Shown piece by piece: positions 1 to 8,622 of a stretch of 64,000 nucleotides of DNA. Within the stretch, counting starts at the first letter, position 1; the number at the start of each line of letters is the position of its first letter. Source of the DNA: an uncultured Lachnoclostridium sp. (GTDB lineage Bacteria > Bacillota > Clostridia > Lachnospirales > Lachnospiraceae); the NCBI GenBank assembly GCA_930986645.1, contig CAKNJS010000001.1, forward strand, positions 159,086 to 223,085, given 5' to 3'. The translations under genes and the position numbers were made by a program. Under the pieces are notes generated by a model. That model searched no databases. It had not been told where the DNA came from and saw only the letters and a list, made by a program, of their open reading frames with translations.

Positions 1-2
1 AC

Positions 3-2114
3 AGTATCCGTATGTTTGTGGTAGACACAGGTGTATCAGATATTGCGGATCTGCTTTCGCCGGGTACCCTCGGCATAATGTTTTATCCATACAAGATACT
101 TGTGTGCCTGCTGTATCTGCTGGCACCGGTATTTACTCTGAGTGTAGTATTGCGGTATTTTTCTAATTTTTTTGAGAGGATCCGTCTGGCTGGCCGGAGA
201 AAACAGGATCTGTATATCTTCTCGGATCTCAACACACGTTCACTGGAGATTGCGGCGGGGCTCAGCCGGGAAATGAAAAATACAGGAAAGAAACAGAGTA
301 TTATTTTCTGCCGCTCAAATGATAAGGATGATATAAATACTGAACTGGAGGAGAAGGCCCGGGAATTGAATGCGGTTTTTGCCGCAGGAGATATGCTGCA
401 GCTCCGCCTGAATAACAAAAGGCGGTATACGTCTTATTTCCATATATCAGATGATGATGAAAAAAATATTGATGACACGCTTCAGATGATTGAGAATATG
501 ACCGGAGATTCGCCGTGGCTGAAATCGGGAAAGCTGAATCAGGAAAATGCTGCGGTATACTGTTATTCATCGAATGCGGAGGCAGAGATCCTGCTTGATG
601 CTGAAGAAAAAGAAAATCTCAGAGTAGTGCTCATGAATGAAATGAGAGATGCAGTGTATGAACATCTGTACAGATATCCGCTTTACTTGGGAGTCCGTAT
701 GCCGGAGACAGAGCGTCAGGGGGAAGAAACACAGAAACGGAAAGAAACAGGAGAAAGGGAAAGCCTGCCTCTTCTGATCGTCGGGGGAGGAAAGACAGGA
801 ATCGAATTCCTGAAGGCCGCCTTGTGGTGCGGTCAGATGAAGGATTATGAGCCGGATATCCATCTGATTGATGTCAAGGGCAACCTGATCCGAAAAAAAA
901 TCGAGGAAGAATGCCCTGAGCTTTTCAAAAAAGAGGCAGGATATAAAATCGATATTCATAAGGTCAATATATTCAGCAGCATGGCGGAGCGTTATCTGGA
1001 TACACTTCCCGAAATCGGTTACTGCGTAGTATGCCTTGGAGAGGATGAAGATAATATCCGGGCAGCTATGTGGCTGAAAAAATACTTTTATATGAAAGGA
1101 AGAACACGCAGTCCTCTGATCTGTACTTATATAGAAAGCAGCAGAAAACGGGCTGCTGTGTGGAACCTGCATGAAAATACAAGGTCAAAGAAGACATTGT
1201 ATTACGGCATCATTCCGTTCGGCAGCAGGGAGATGTATTTCGGGGACAGCTCGGATGCAGCATTTGTCATGGAATATCTCGCGCTGGGCGTGCAGGCTCA
1301 TTACTGGAGACTGAACAGAGAATCCGGGGATGAAGATCGCAAAAATGCAGTTAAGAATTTTTATGAGAAGCAGAGCAACAGGCGTTCCAGTATTGCCAAC
1401 GGCCTTCACATCGGGTCCAAATTGTGGGAGCTGGGACTGGGGATCATGCGTGTTCCCGGGACAGGGGCAGAAAAAGAAATGTTCGGCCGGTATATACGTC
1501 CGGCAGATTTTGCGGCAGAAACAAAAGGAAAACTTGACGCTTATTATAATCTGGAACATGAGCGGTGGATGGCGTATGTGCGGACGGAAGGCTGGCGGCT
1601 CGCAACAACGGGGGGCAGCAGTCTGAAAGAGATCAGAGAGTGTTACGAAGAATACTGTGCGGTGTTTAAAAACCAGAATTATATGATGAAACTTCATCCG
1701 GCGCTGGTCCCTATAGATAAACCCGGCAGTGAGCAAGCTGCTCTTTGGGAGGTTGAGGAGATGATGTCCGAGGTGTCCCGCAGGCAGGGATTCGGGGAGT
1801 GGTCGCCGGATTACGTGCAGTCAGATGTGGAGGTAGTGAACCATATCGGTGATATTGTCGGAGGAGCATGGTGCGGTGCCGGCGGAATCAGTATACACGG
1901 AATACAGGCCAAAGAAGGGGAATGCGTGATCTGCAGGCTCGGCGATATGATGCGGTATTACGGTCAGATATATGAAGAGAGGAAAAAGAAAGGAACGGCG
2001 GAAGAGATCATAGCGCTGCGGGAGACCGTGCGGCGCTGCTGTTACGGAGTAATACGCACAGATCAGGGCAGTGAAAAAGAACAGGCATATCAATGGCTCA
2101 AAAAAATAGCATAA
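3..2114 (+). CDS. Membrane-anchored Rossmann (RCK/TrkA-N-like) protein with RyR domain, 5' partial
   Basis: The reading frame is open to the left edge, so the N-terminus may be missing; the first ATG is at 12. Counting from that ATG, residues 24-50 form a hydrophobic membrane segment. Residues about 250-390 read as a Rossmann NAD-binding fold with a glycine-rich IVGGGKTG loop followed by an acidic strand (HLIDV). Near residue 516 the string EHERWMAYVRTEGW matches the RyR (ryanodine-receptor repeat) domain pattern. Known bacterial RyR domains sit in sensor or signalling proteins, and RCK/TrkA-N folds gate ion transport; that this protein gates or senses a ligand at the membrane is inference. 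It ends at a shared terminator with the convergent acyltransferase gene. Fold assignment is fairly sure, function is not. Confidence 0.6.
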   Translation, partial: SIRMFVVDTGVSDIADLLSPGTLGIMFYPYKILVCLLYLLAPVFTLSVVLRYFSNFFERIRLAGRRKQDLYIFSDLNTRSLEIAAGLSREMKNTGKKQSIIFCRSNDKDDINTELEEKARELNAVFAAGDMLQLRLNNKRRYTSYFHISDDDEKNIDDTLQMIENMTGDSPWLKSGKLNQENAAVYCYSSNAEAEILLDAEEKENLRVVLMNEMRDAVYEHLYRYPLYLGVRMPETERQGEETQKRKETGERESLPLLIVGGGKTGIEFLKAALWCGQMKDYEPDIHLIDVKGNLIRKKIEEECPELFKKEAGYKIDIHKVNIFSSMAERYLDTLPEIGYCVVCLGEDEDNIRAAMWLKKYFYMKGRTRSPLICTYIESSRKRAAVWNLHENTRSKKTLYYGIIPFGSREMYFGDSSDAAFVMEYLALGVQAHYWRLNRESGDEDRKNAVKNFYEKQSNRRSSIANGLHIGSKLWELGLGIMRVPGTGAEKEMFGRYIRPADFAAETKGKLDAYYNLEHERWMAYVRTEGWRLATTGGSSLKEIRECYEEYCAVFKNQNYMMKLHPALVPIDKPGSEQAALWEVEEMMSEVSRRQGFGEWSPDYVQSDVEVVNHIGDIVGGAWCGAGGISIHGIQAKEGECVICRLGDMMRYYGQIYEERKKKGTAEEIIALRETVRRCCYGVIRTDQGSEKEQAYQWLKKIA

Positions 2115-2131
2115 AAGAATAAAAGCGTATA

Positions 2132-2167
2132 AAAAATACAGGCGGCGCATGTGCTGCCTGTATTTTT
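2132..2167. terminator. Bidirectional intrinsic terminator
   Basis: A 15-bp near-perfect stem (2132-2146 with 2153-2167) with a 6-nt loop has A5 at its left end and T5 at its right end. It can end transcription of both convergent genes, the RyR protein and the acyltransferase. Confidence 0.85.
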
Positions 2168-2181
2168 ACTTACGGCTGATT

Positions 2182-2916
2182 TTATACAAGTTCTGCATTT
2201 TTGTGTATTGTCTCACGTATTATGTTTTCAACATACTCGCCAATATGTCTTTTCGTATCTTTGTCAAGCTGATCCGGATAGATCGGCTTTCCATATTCAA
2301 TCACTACGTGAGTTTTTTTGATTTTGGGAAAATGGTTTTCAAAAATCTCTGCTGTGTTGTTCATTGAAATAGGAATGATCGCACAGCCGCTTTTGGTGGA
2401 AATTTTAAAAGCACCGTCCCTGAAAGGAAGCATAGTCAGCTCTTCCCCTTTGTTTCGCGTCCCTTCGGGGAAGATACAGATGGATATCCCGTTCTTGACG
2501 TCATCGATTGCCTGCAGGATCATTTTCAGGCCTTCTTTCGGGTTCTTCCGGTCGAGGAAGAGACAGTGAAGACGCCGCATCCACGAAGACAGACCGGGAT
2601 ATTTGTCCATTTCTTTTTTCGCAACATATCCGGTAAGCCTTCTGCATCTGCTGTAAGTCAGAAGAATATCGAAATAGCTGCGGTGGTTGCCGATAAACAG
2701 AACCGGCTCATCCGGTACATTCTCCTCACCGATTACGGTGGTCTTAACTCCTGTTATACGGAGAATCACCTTAAACGCCCATTGTACAATGCGAAGCGAA
2801 CTGATATCACTGGCATAAGGGGAGAACTTGTGGAGAAACCACTCCACGATGCGTACAGGAAGCGTTATGATCAGAAATAAAATAACAAAGATAACAATAC
2901 ATATAAAACGAATCAT
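2182..2916 (-). CDS. 1-acyl-sn-glycerol-3-phosphate acyltransferase (PlsC family)
   Basis: This 244-residue protein has an N-terminal membrane segment (residues 1-25) and the two hallmark motifs of glycerolipid acyltransferases. These are HX4D (H78 to D83 in NHRSYFD), which holds the catalytic histidine, and FPEGTR at 149-154, which binds the glycerol phosphate. PlsC enzymes convert lysophosphatidate to phosphatidate at the inner face of the membrane. The length is normal for the family. The start has a GAGGA ribosome site about 8 nt upstream on the minus strand. The gene stands alone, divergent from the PrcB-like lipoprotein gene. Acyl-donor specificity cannot be read from the sequence. Confidence 0.9.
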   Translation of the reverse strand: MIRFICIVIFVILFLIITLPVRIVEWFLHKFSPYASDISSLRIVQWAFKVILRITGVKTTVIGEENVPDEPVLFIGNHRSYFDILLTYSRCRRLTGYVAKKEMDKYPGLSSWMRRLHCLFLDRKNPKEGLKMILQAIDDVKNGISICIFPEGTRNKGEELTMLPFRDGAFKISTKSGCAIIPISMNNTAEIFENHFPKIKKTHVVIEYGKPIYPDQLDKDTKRHIGEYVENIIRETIHKNAELV

Positions 2917-3016
2917 AGTTCAGTCCTCAATTCCTCTTTTAGTAAATCCGCATCTTTACCAATTATACCGCCGGGTTATGGAAAATACAAGAAAAATGCT
3001 TGTGAAATGAGAATTG

Positions 3017-3045
3017 ACATATTTGAGGGGGAGGCTTCATATGAT
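3017..3045 (+). promoter_or_regulatory. Candidate sigma-E-type sporulation promoter
   Basis: ACATATT (3017-3023) and CATATGAT (3038-3045) are separated by 14 bp and resemble the mother-cell sigma-E consensus (KMATATT, N14, CATACAHT) with about three mismatches. An overlapping TTGACA (3014-3019) would give a sigma-A box, but its best -10 (TATGAT, 3040-3045) is 20 bp away. Transcription from here would begin near 3052, which favours the translation start at 3075. Confidence 0.35.
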
Positions 3046-3074
3046 ATATGGAAAAATGCCGCGAGGACAGGAAA

Positions 3075-3497
3075 ATGAGGAAAATGAATGTACTCTTCAG
3101 TATTTTTGCTGTCCTGCTTCTGCAAGCCGCGGGACTGCTGACTGGCTGTATCACAAAGAGCGGTGAAGAACAGAAGATTAACGAACCTGCATTTGCCGTA
3201 ATCGACAGGGAAGATGAACCGGATGAGCTGAGTGCAATGATTGAGGAGGAAAAGGAGCATCCGTTCCGGATCGTTTACGCGGATCAGGGAAAACTTTACA
3301 TTGCGCAGGGCTATGGCAGACAGCCGACAACCGGATACAGTGTGGCGGTCCGGGAGTTATATGAGACAGAGAATACAATCTGTATCCATACCAATCTCAT
3401 GGGCCCGGAAAAGGGAGAAGACATCAGAGAGATTGAAACATTTCCTTATGTGACCGTGCAGCTGGATGATATTGATAAAGAGGTTATATTTGATTGA
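3075..3497 (+). CDS. PrcB-like lipoprotein
   Basis: A signal peptide (residues 1-24, hydrophobic 6-20) ends in the lipobox LTGC with the lipidated cysteine at 25. The mature part carries a short GYGRQPTTGYSV segment typical of the PrcB_C domain. In the spirochaete protease complex that domain interacts with a protease, but in Clostridia its partner is unknown. The ATG at 3075 was chosen over 3048 because the signal peptide starts there and a GAGGACAGG ribosome site precedes it. The stop lies inside the ribosome site of the downstream SipL-like gene, so the two are probably co-transcribed. A role at the spore envelope is inference from that neighbour. Confidence 0.7.
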   Translation: MRKMNVLFSIFAVLLLQAAGLLTGCITKSGEEQKINEPAFAVIDREDEPDELSAMIEEEKEHPFRIVYADQGKLYIAQGYGRQPTTGYSVAVRELYETENTICIHTNLMGPEKGEDIREIETFPYVTVQLDDIDKEVIFD

Positions 3498-3508
3498 GGA
3501 GGAGAGAT

Positions 3509-5068
3509 ATGGAGCTGATCAGGAAACCGATTCATTATACACAGGAGGGAAAGAGCATCTTTGACCAGTTTTATCTGGACGAAGATTATAATGTGCCGGA
3601 GCAGAAAGAAGATATAGGGCGGATTATTCAGGGAAAAGCGGAACTGAGAGCTGAGGATATCAGACCGGTGGAAAACTATGTCAAGATCACAGGAAGAGTG
3701 TACTTTACGGTTCTGTATATGACGTCATCCGGAGATCCCAGGCCGGCGGTGCTGGAGGGAAAGCTGCCTTTTGAAGAAATGATTTATGCGGAGAGTGACG
3801 GCAATGAATCATTTTATCTGAGAAATGTGCGCACAGAGTTTACTGCTTCCGTTGTGCATTCACGTAAACTGAGCTTAAGGGTTATGGCAGAAGTTGAGAT
3901 CGGGAGAGAACGGATACGGGATGAGGAGCTTACGGAAAATATAGAGAGTGACGTGCCGGTCTGCAGAAAGACGAGAAAAATGAATCTGCTCCGGCTGACT
4001 GTGTCGAAGAAAGATACATACCGGATCAAAGAGGAGATAACCCTGCCGGGAACAAAAGAGAGCATAGGACAGATGCTGTTTACGGATATCAGCGTCAGGA
4101 AGCTGGATATCCGGATGGGGCAGGACGAGGTGCTGCTGCGGGGCGAGATGCTTGTATTCTGTATGTATCTGTCGGCAGAGGAAAAAGCAGACTGGATCGA
4201 GCAGACGGTTCCTTTTGAGGGCCGTGTGCTGTGCGATGGCGTATCGGAAAATATGTATTACCATATCCAGCATACACTCGAGGACACCCTGTCCGATATC
4301 AGAATGGACGAGGACGGCGAGATGCGTGTCCTCGGAATTGAAGCTGCGCTCGGTCTCAGAATGAATATATATGAAGAAGAGGAGACAGAGATTCTTTGCG
4401 ATATGTATTCGCTCGAGCAGAACTGTGTATTTGATACGCGGGAGACGGTGCTTGAGGAACTGTTGATGCAGAATCAGTCAAAATGTAAAGTAACCGAACG
4501 TCTGTCCCTGCCTGAACTAAAAGAAGATGTGCTGCAGATCCTGCACAGTCAGGGAAGTATCCAGCTGGAAAGCGAGACGAACAGCCCGGAAGGAATACGG
4601 GTCGAAGGAATTCTGCACCTGTCGTTTCTCTATCTGAGGGGAGATGACACAGAACCTTACGGAAGCTGGCAGGGCATGGTTCCTTTTTCATGGCTGATCG
4701 AGTATCCGGATATGCCGGAACAGGTGAGCAGCAGCCTGTCTTATCATGTGGAGCAGCTGGCGGTGACTCTGGCAGGCAGTGAGGCTGTAGAGATCAGGGC
4801 GATTCTGTCCTTTGACGTATTCCTTCGGAAACTCCTGCCGGTTGAGACGATTACAGAGGTACAGATGGAACCCCTCGATATGGAAGCACTCTTTGAACAG
4901 CCGGGAATCGTCGGGCATATTGTGCAAAACGGCGAAGATCTGTGGAGTCTCGCAAAGAAATATATGACAACAATTGACGGAATTAAAGAGATTAATGGTC
5001 TAAACGATGAAAAAATCTCACGGGGGGATAAATTGTTGATTTTTAAAGAAAATGTAAGTATACTGTAA
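3509..5068 (+). CDS. SPOCS (DUF3794) and LysM domain protein, SipL-like spore-coat morphogenesis factor
   Basis: This 519-residue protein contains repeated DUF3794/SPOCS-type beta-rich segments, roughly at residues 30-160, 165-300 and 320-455. A C-terminal LysM domain (about 468-513: IVQNGEDLWSLAKKYMTT, then IKEINGL and GDKLLIF) follows. This is the layout of SipL of Clostridioides difficile, which binds the coat ATPase SpoIVA through its LysM domain and localises coat around the forespore. The ATG at 3509 is used because GGAGGAG lies just upstream; an in-frame TTG at 3494 overlaps that ribosome site. It follows a small lipoprotein gene in an apparent sporulation operon. Orthology to SipL itself is likely but not proven. 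Confidence 0.8.
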   Translation: MELIRKPIHYTQEGKSIFDQFYLDEDYNVPEQKEDIGRIIQGKAELRAEDIRPVENYVKITGRVYFTVLYMTSSGDPRPAVLEGKLPFEEMIYAESDGNESFYLRNVRTEFTASVVHSRKLSLRVMAEVEIGRERIRDEELTENIESDVPVCRKTRKMNLLRLTVSKKDTYRIKEEITLPGTKESIGQMLFTDISVRKLDIRMGQDEVLLRGEMLVFCMYLSAEEKADWIEQTVPFEGRVLCDGVSENMYYHIQHTLEDTLSDIRMDEDGEMRVLGIEAALGLRMNIYEEEETEILCDMYSLEQNCVFDTRETVLEELLMQNQSKCKVTERLSLPELKEDVLQILHSQGSIQLESETNSPEGIRVEGILHLSFLYLRGDDTEPYGSWQGMVPFSWLIEYPDMPEQVSSSLSYHVEQLAVTLAGSEAVEIRAILSFDVFLRKLLPVETITEVQMEPLDMEALFEQPGIVGHIVQNGEDLWSLAKKYMTTIDGIKEINGLNDEKISRGDKLLIFKENVSIL

Positions 5069-5069
5069 G

Positions 5070-5108
5070 AATAATGTATACAAGATACAAAACACAACAT
5101 TATTTTTT
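5070..5108 (+). terminator. Weak intrinsic terminator after the SipL-like gene
   Basis: An 8-bp AT-rich stem (5070-5077 with 5097-5104) is followed by a T-run that leads directly into the GGAGG of ispE. The stem is weak and read-through into ispE is possible. Confidence 0.4.
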
Positions 5109-5120
5109 GGAGGACACAGG

Positions 5121-6008
5121 ATGAATCAGATCGAGCTGAGAGCACTTGCAAAGATCAATCTGGGACTGGATGTACTTGGAAGGAGAGAGAACGGATATCA
5201 TGATGTCCGTATGATCATGCAGTCCATTTATCTGTATGATGAAGTGAAAATAGAGAAAAAGGACACGCCGGGGATCGAGGTGGTTACAAATCTGAATTAT
5301 CTGCCTGTTAACGGGGACAATATTGCATACAGGGCGGCAGAGCTCCTGAAAGAGGAGTTTCATATCAGCGAAGGGGTGAAAATTACTCTGAAGAAGCATA
5401 TTCCCGTGGCTGCAGGACTGGCCGGCGGCAGTTCGAATGCCGCGGCCGTCCTTTTCGGCATGAACCGGATGTTCCGGCTTGGACTTTCCCAGAAGAGTCT
5501 TATGGAGAGAGGCGTGAAGCTGGGAGCGGACGTTCCGTACTGTATTATGCGCGGGACCGTGCTGGCAGAAGGAATCGGCGAGCAGCTGAGGACGCTTCCC
5601 GCCATGCCGAAATGTACCGTATTGATCGCAAAACCCCCGGTCAGCGTGTCCACAAAGACAGTTTATGAGGCGCTTGATTCAAAGGAGATCGTGGAACACC
5701 CCGATATTGACGGCATTATTGAAGGGCTTGAACAGCATGATCTCAGACAGGCTGCGTCATGCATGGGAAATGTGCTTGAAGATGTGACTATCCCCATGCA
5801 TCCAGTGATCAGTGAGATCAAAAAAGAGATGAAAGACGCAGGTGCGCTCGGGGCTATGATGAGCGGAAGCGGACCTACAGTATTCGGCCTCTTTGAGAAC
5901 AGGTCCGCGGCGCGTACGGCACAGAAACGCATAAGAGAAAGAGCATTGACAAAACAGGTCTATGTTACCAGTATACATAGTGTGAGGAGGAATCAGGATG
6001 CCGATTGA
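5121..6008 (+). CDS. ispE: 4-diphosphocytidyl-2-C-methyl-D-erythritol kinase
   Basis: IspE phosphorylates CDP-methylerythritol in the MEP route to isopentenyl diphosphate. The 295-residue protein has the GHMP-kinase layout: N-terminal ALAKINLGLDV with the conserved lysine at 11, the ATP-binding glycine-rich loop PVAAGLAGGSSNAA at 95-108, the catalytic aspartate at 137 in LGADVPY, and a C-terminal MMSGSGPTVFG motif. The start has GGAGG 9 nt upstream. The 3' end overlaps the next gene by 11 bp, so a GntR regulator is translationally coupled to it. Confidence 0.95.
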   Translation: MNQIELRALAKINLGLDVLGRRENGYHDVRMIMQSIYLYDEVKIEKKDTPGIEVVTNLNYLPVNGDNIAYRAAELLKEEFHISEGVKITLKKHIPVAAGLAGGSSNAAAVLFGMNRMFRLGLSQKSLMERGVKLGADVPYCIMRGTVLAEGIGEQLRTLPAMPKCTVLIAKPPVSVSTKTVYEALDSKEIVEHPDIDGIIEGLEQHDLRQAASCMGNVLEDVTIPMHPVISEIKKEMKDAGALGAMMSGSGPTVFGLFENRSAARTAQKRIRERALTKQVYVTSIHSVRRNQDAD

Positions 6009-6669
6009 TTTTGAAGTTAAGATGAATGAATATCTCCCGCTGCGTGATGTGGTGTTCAATACACTGCGCCGGGCTATCCTGCGCGGAGAGTTAAAGCCGG
6101 GAGAACGGCTGATGGAGATACAGCTCGCCAACAAGCTCGGCGTGAGCCGTACTCCCATCCGGGAGGCGATCCGCAAGCTGGAGCTGGAAGGACTGGTGCT
6201 GATGATCCCCAGAAAAGGCGCAGAGGTGGCCGAGATCACGGAGAAGAACCTGAGGGACGTGCTGGAGGTGCGGTGTGCACTGGAAGAACTGGCAGTTCAG
6301 CTGGCCTGCGAACGGATCGATCAGGACAAGCTGAATGATCTTCATGCGGCGTCGGAACATTTCCGCGAGATATTGGACAGTGATGATATTACAGCGATCG
6401 CGGAGGCAGATGAGGCGTTTCATGACGTGATTTTTGCATCTACGGGAAATGAGCGTCTGATCCAGCTTCTGAATAATCTGAGGGAGCAGATGTACCGTTA
6501 CCGTATTGAATATCTGAAGAAGAAAGAGTGCCATCCGCAGCTGCTGGAAGAACATGCCGCGATCATGAAAGCCATCGAGGAGCATGACAAAGAGAGAGCG
6601 ACGCAGATTACCATCCGGCATATTGCCAATCAGGCGGACACTGTAGTAGATACACTCCGCCACCGGTAA
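5998..6669 (+). CDS. GntR-family transcriptional regulator, FCD (FadR) subfamily
   Basis: Residues 10-75 form a GntR winged helix (LKPGERLMEIQLANKLGVSRTPIREAIRKLELEGL) and residues 80-215 an all-helical FCD effector domain. Such proteins usually repress sugar-acid, amino-acid or fatty-acid genes until a small carboxylate binds. The ATG follows GAGGAGG, which lies inside the 3' end of ispE (11-bp overlap). No neighbour reveals the ligand. This ispE-gntR pairing is, from general knowledge, common in Lachnospiraceae. Confidence 0.88.
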   Translation: MPIDFEVKMNEYLPLRDVVFNTLRRAILRGELKPGERLMEIQLANKLGVSRTPIREAIRKLELEGLVLMIPRKGAEVAEITEKNLRDVLEVRCALEELAVQLACERIDQDKLNDLHAASEHFREILDSDDITAIAEADEAFHDVIFASTGNERLIQLLNNLREQMYRYRIEYLKKKECHPQLLEEHAAIMKAIEEHDKERATQITIRHIANQADTVVDTLRHR

Positions 6670-6744
6670 ATTTTTATAAATTGCTGCATAGTTTCCGTAC
6701 ATCTGTCCATACTCTCTGTATCAGAGAAATGGAGGATGGTACAT

Positions 6745-7395
6745 ATGAATATTGCGGAGAAGATTTACGGAAAGATTGAAAAACATGCGATGAAGATTTG
6801 TTTTGTACTGGCTGTTGTGCTGGCGGTGCTGATAACAACAGCTGTGTGTCAAAGAACTGATGCCGCAGAACAGACAGCACTTCAGACTCATCTCGCGCAG
6901 GAGGTACTGAGGTTCCATGTGCTCGCAAACAGCGACAGTGACGAAGATCAGGAGCTGAAGCTGCAGGTGAGAGATGCAGTCCTTGCATATATGCAGGAAA
7001 ATATGCCGGAGGAAAACAGCGCCGATGCTGTAAAGGACTGGATACGGGCCCATATTGACGAGATAGAGGACGCAAGCCTCAGTGTCATCGCAGAGAACGG
7101 AGCGGATTATCCGGTGAGCGCAGCGGTGACGACATGCTGGTTCCCGGACAAAAGCTATGGAGATGTTACATTTCCGGCGGGAAATTATGAGGCACTCCGT
7201 ATTGAGATCGGTGAGGCCAGAGGCCATAACTGGTGGTGCGTGCTCTACCCGGGACTGTGCTTTATGGATACCGTAAATGCAGTCGTGCCGGATGAGGGAA
7301 AAGAGCAACTGAAAAATGTTTTGACAGAAGAGGAGTATTCCAGAATTACGGCTGACACGGATTTTAAGATCAGCTGGTTTTTCTGGCAGAAATAG
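6745..7395 (+). CDS. spoIIR: Stage II sporulation protein R
   Basis: SpoIIR is made in the forespore and secreted into the intermembrane space, where it switches on the SpoIIGA protease that activates pro-sigma-E. The protein has one N-terminal membrane or signal segment (about residues 15-35, ICFVLAVVLAVLITTAV). The conserved core includes VLRFHVLANSDSDEDQELKLQVRDAVL and the C-terminal signature GHNWWCVLYPGLCF. The ATG at 6745 was chosen because GGAGG (6729-6734) would be too close to the ATG at 6736. It is monocistronic or followed closely by the CDF transporter, with only 4 bp between them. Confidence 0.92.
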   Translation: MNIAEKIYGKIEKHAMKICFVLAVVLAVLITTAVCQRTDAAEQTALQTHLAQEVLRFHVLANSDSDEDQELKLQVRDAVLAYMQENMPEENSADAVKDWIRAHIDEIEDASLSVIAENGADYPVSAAVTTCWFPDKSYGDVTFPAGNYEALRIEIGEARGHNWWCVLYPGLCFMDTVNAVVPDEGKEQLKNVLTEEEYSRITADTDFKISWFFWQK

Positions 7396-7399
7396 AGTT

Positions 7400-8593
7400 A
7401 TGACAGAATTTTTAATCAGACATTTTATAAAAGACTATAAAGAAGTGGAGAAGATATCCGTGCGGACCGCATATGGGGTGCTGGCCAGCATTGTGGGTAT
7501 CTGCTGTAATGTTTTTTTGTTTGCAGTAAAATTTGTGGTGGGGCTTGTCCTCCACAGCGTATCCGTTACAGCGGATGCATTTAACAACTTATCAGACGCA
7601 GGCTCGTCTATCATCAGCTTTGTCGGAGTGAAAATGGCGGAGAAGCCTGCAGACAAAGACCATCCATTCGGCCATGGACGGATTGAGTACATAGCGGCGC
7701 TGGTCGTCTCATTCCTTGTGCTGGAAGTAGGATTTACATTTCTGAAAGATTCTTTCGGCAAGATCCTGCATCCGGAAACAATGAACTTTCAGATCGTCTC
7801 AGTTATCATCCTGATCCTGTCTATAGCTGTAAAGCTGTGGCTCGGCCTGTTTAACCGGAAACTGGGGGAGAAGATCGACTCTAAAGTAATGATGGCTGTA
7901 TTTACGGATTCCATGGGCGATGTGATCACTACATCCGCCACTATCCTGTCCCTGATCTTCTTCGCGATTACAGATATCAATATCGACGGTATTGTTGGTG
8001 TGGGCGTCGCGCTTGTGGTCATGTGGGCCGGTGTGGGAATTGCGAAAGATACACTGGAGCCGCTGATTGGTCAGGCAATCGACCCGGAAGTCTATGAGGA
8101 GATCAAGCATTTTGTGGAAAAATATGACGGCATTGAAGGAACCCACGATCTGATCGTACATAACTACGGCCCGGGACGCAGCATGGCGTCGATCCATGCT
8201 GAGGTGCCAAATGACGTGGATATCGAACAGTCCCATGAGATCATTGACCGGATCGAGCGGGATGCGGCGAAAGAACTTGGAATTTTTCTCGTGATCCATA
8301 TGGATCCGGTGGAGATGAGAGATAAGAGGGTGCTGAGGATCCGTGATAAGACCGTGCAGCTTCTGCATGATCTTGATCCTGACTGTACGATCCATGATTT
8401 CCGTATGGTGCCGGGAGAAAACCAGACAAATCTTATCTTTGATATGGTCGTTCCTATCGATTATGATGAGAAAAAGAAAAATGAACTTCCCTTACAGCTG
8501 ATGGAGCGGATCAAAGCTGTAGATCCCCGCTATGAATGCGTTATAACAGTGGAGTCTGATTATGTGGCACAGAGCAGCCCGGAGGATAAATGA
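7400..8593 (+). CDS. Cation diffusion facilitator (CDF) metal transporter
   Basis: This 397-residue protein has about six membrane segments and the CDF signature. TADAFNNLSDAGSS (D59, D66) in TM2, HPFGHGR in the following loop and TDSMGD in TM5 form the metal site. A cytosolic ferredoxin-like domain occupies residues 215-300. CDF proteins export Zn, Fe, Mn or Co against protons as dimers. The C-terminus runs about 90 residues beyond the usual end, giving a second small alpha-beta region (about 305-390). Metal specificity cannot be settled from the sequence. The start is 4 bp after spoIIR with no strong ribosome site, suggesting coupling. Confidence 0.9.
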   Translation: MTEFLIRHFIKDYKEVEKISVRTAYGVLASIVGICCNVFLFAVKFVVGLVLHSVSVTADAFNNLSDAGSSIISFVGVKMAEKPADKDHPFGHGRIEYIAALVVSFLVLEVGFTFLKDSFGKILHPETMNFQIVSVIILILSIAVKLWLGLFNRKLGEKIDSKVMMAVFTDSMGDVITTSATILSLIFFAITDINIDGIVGVGVALVVMWAGVGIAKDTLEPLIGQAIDPEVYEEIKHFVEKYDGIEGTHDLIVHNYGPGRSMASIHAEVPNDVDIEQSHEIIDRIERDAAKELGIFLVIHMDPVEMRDKRVLRIRDKTVQLLHDLDPDCTIHDFRMVPGENQTNLIFDMVVPIDYDEKKKNELPLQLMERIKAVDPRYECVITVESDYVAQSSPEDK

Positions 8594-8622
8594 CAGAAAA
8601 GTATAACAAGGAGTGACGGAAG

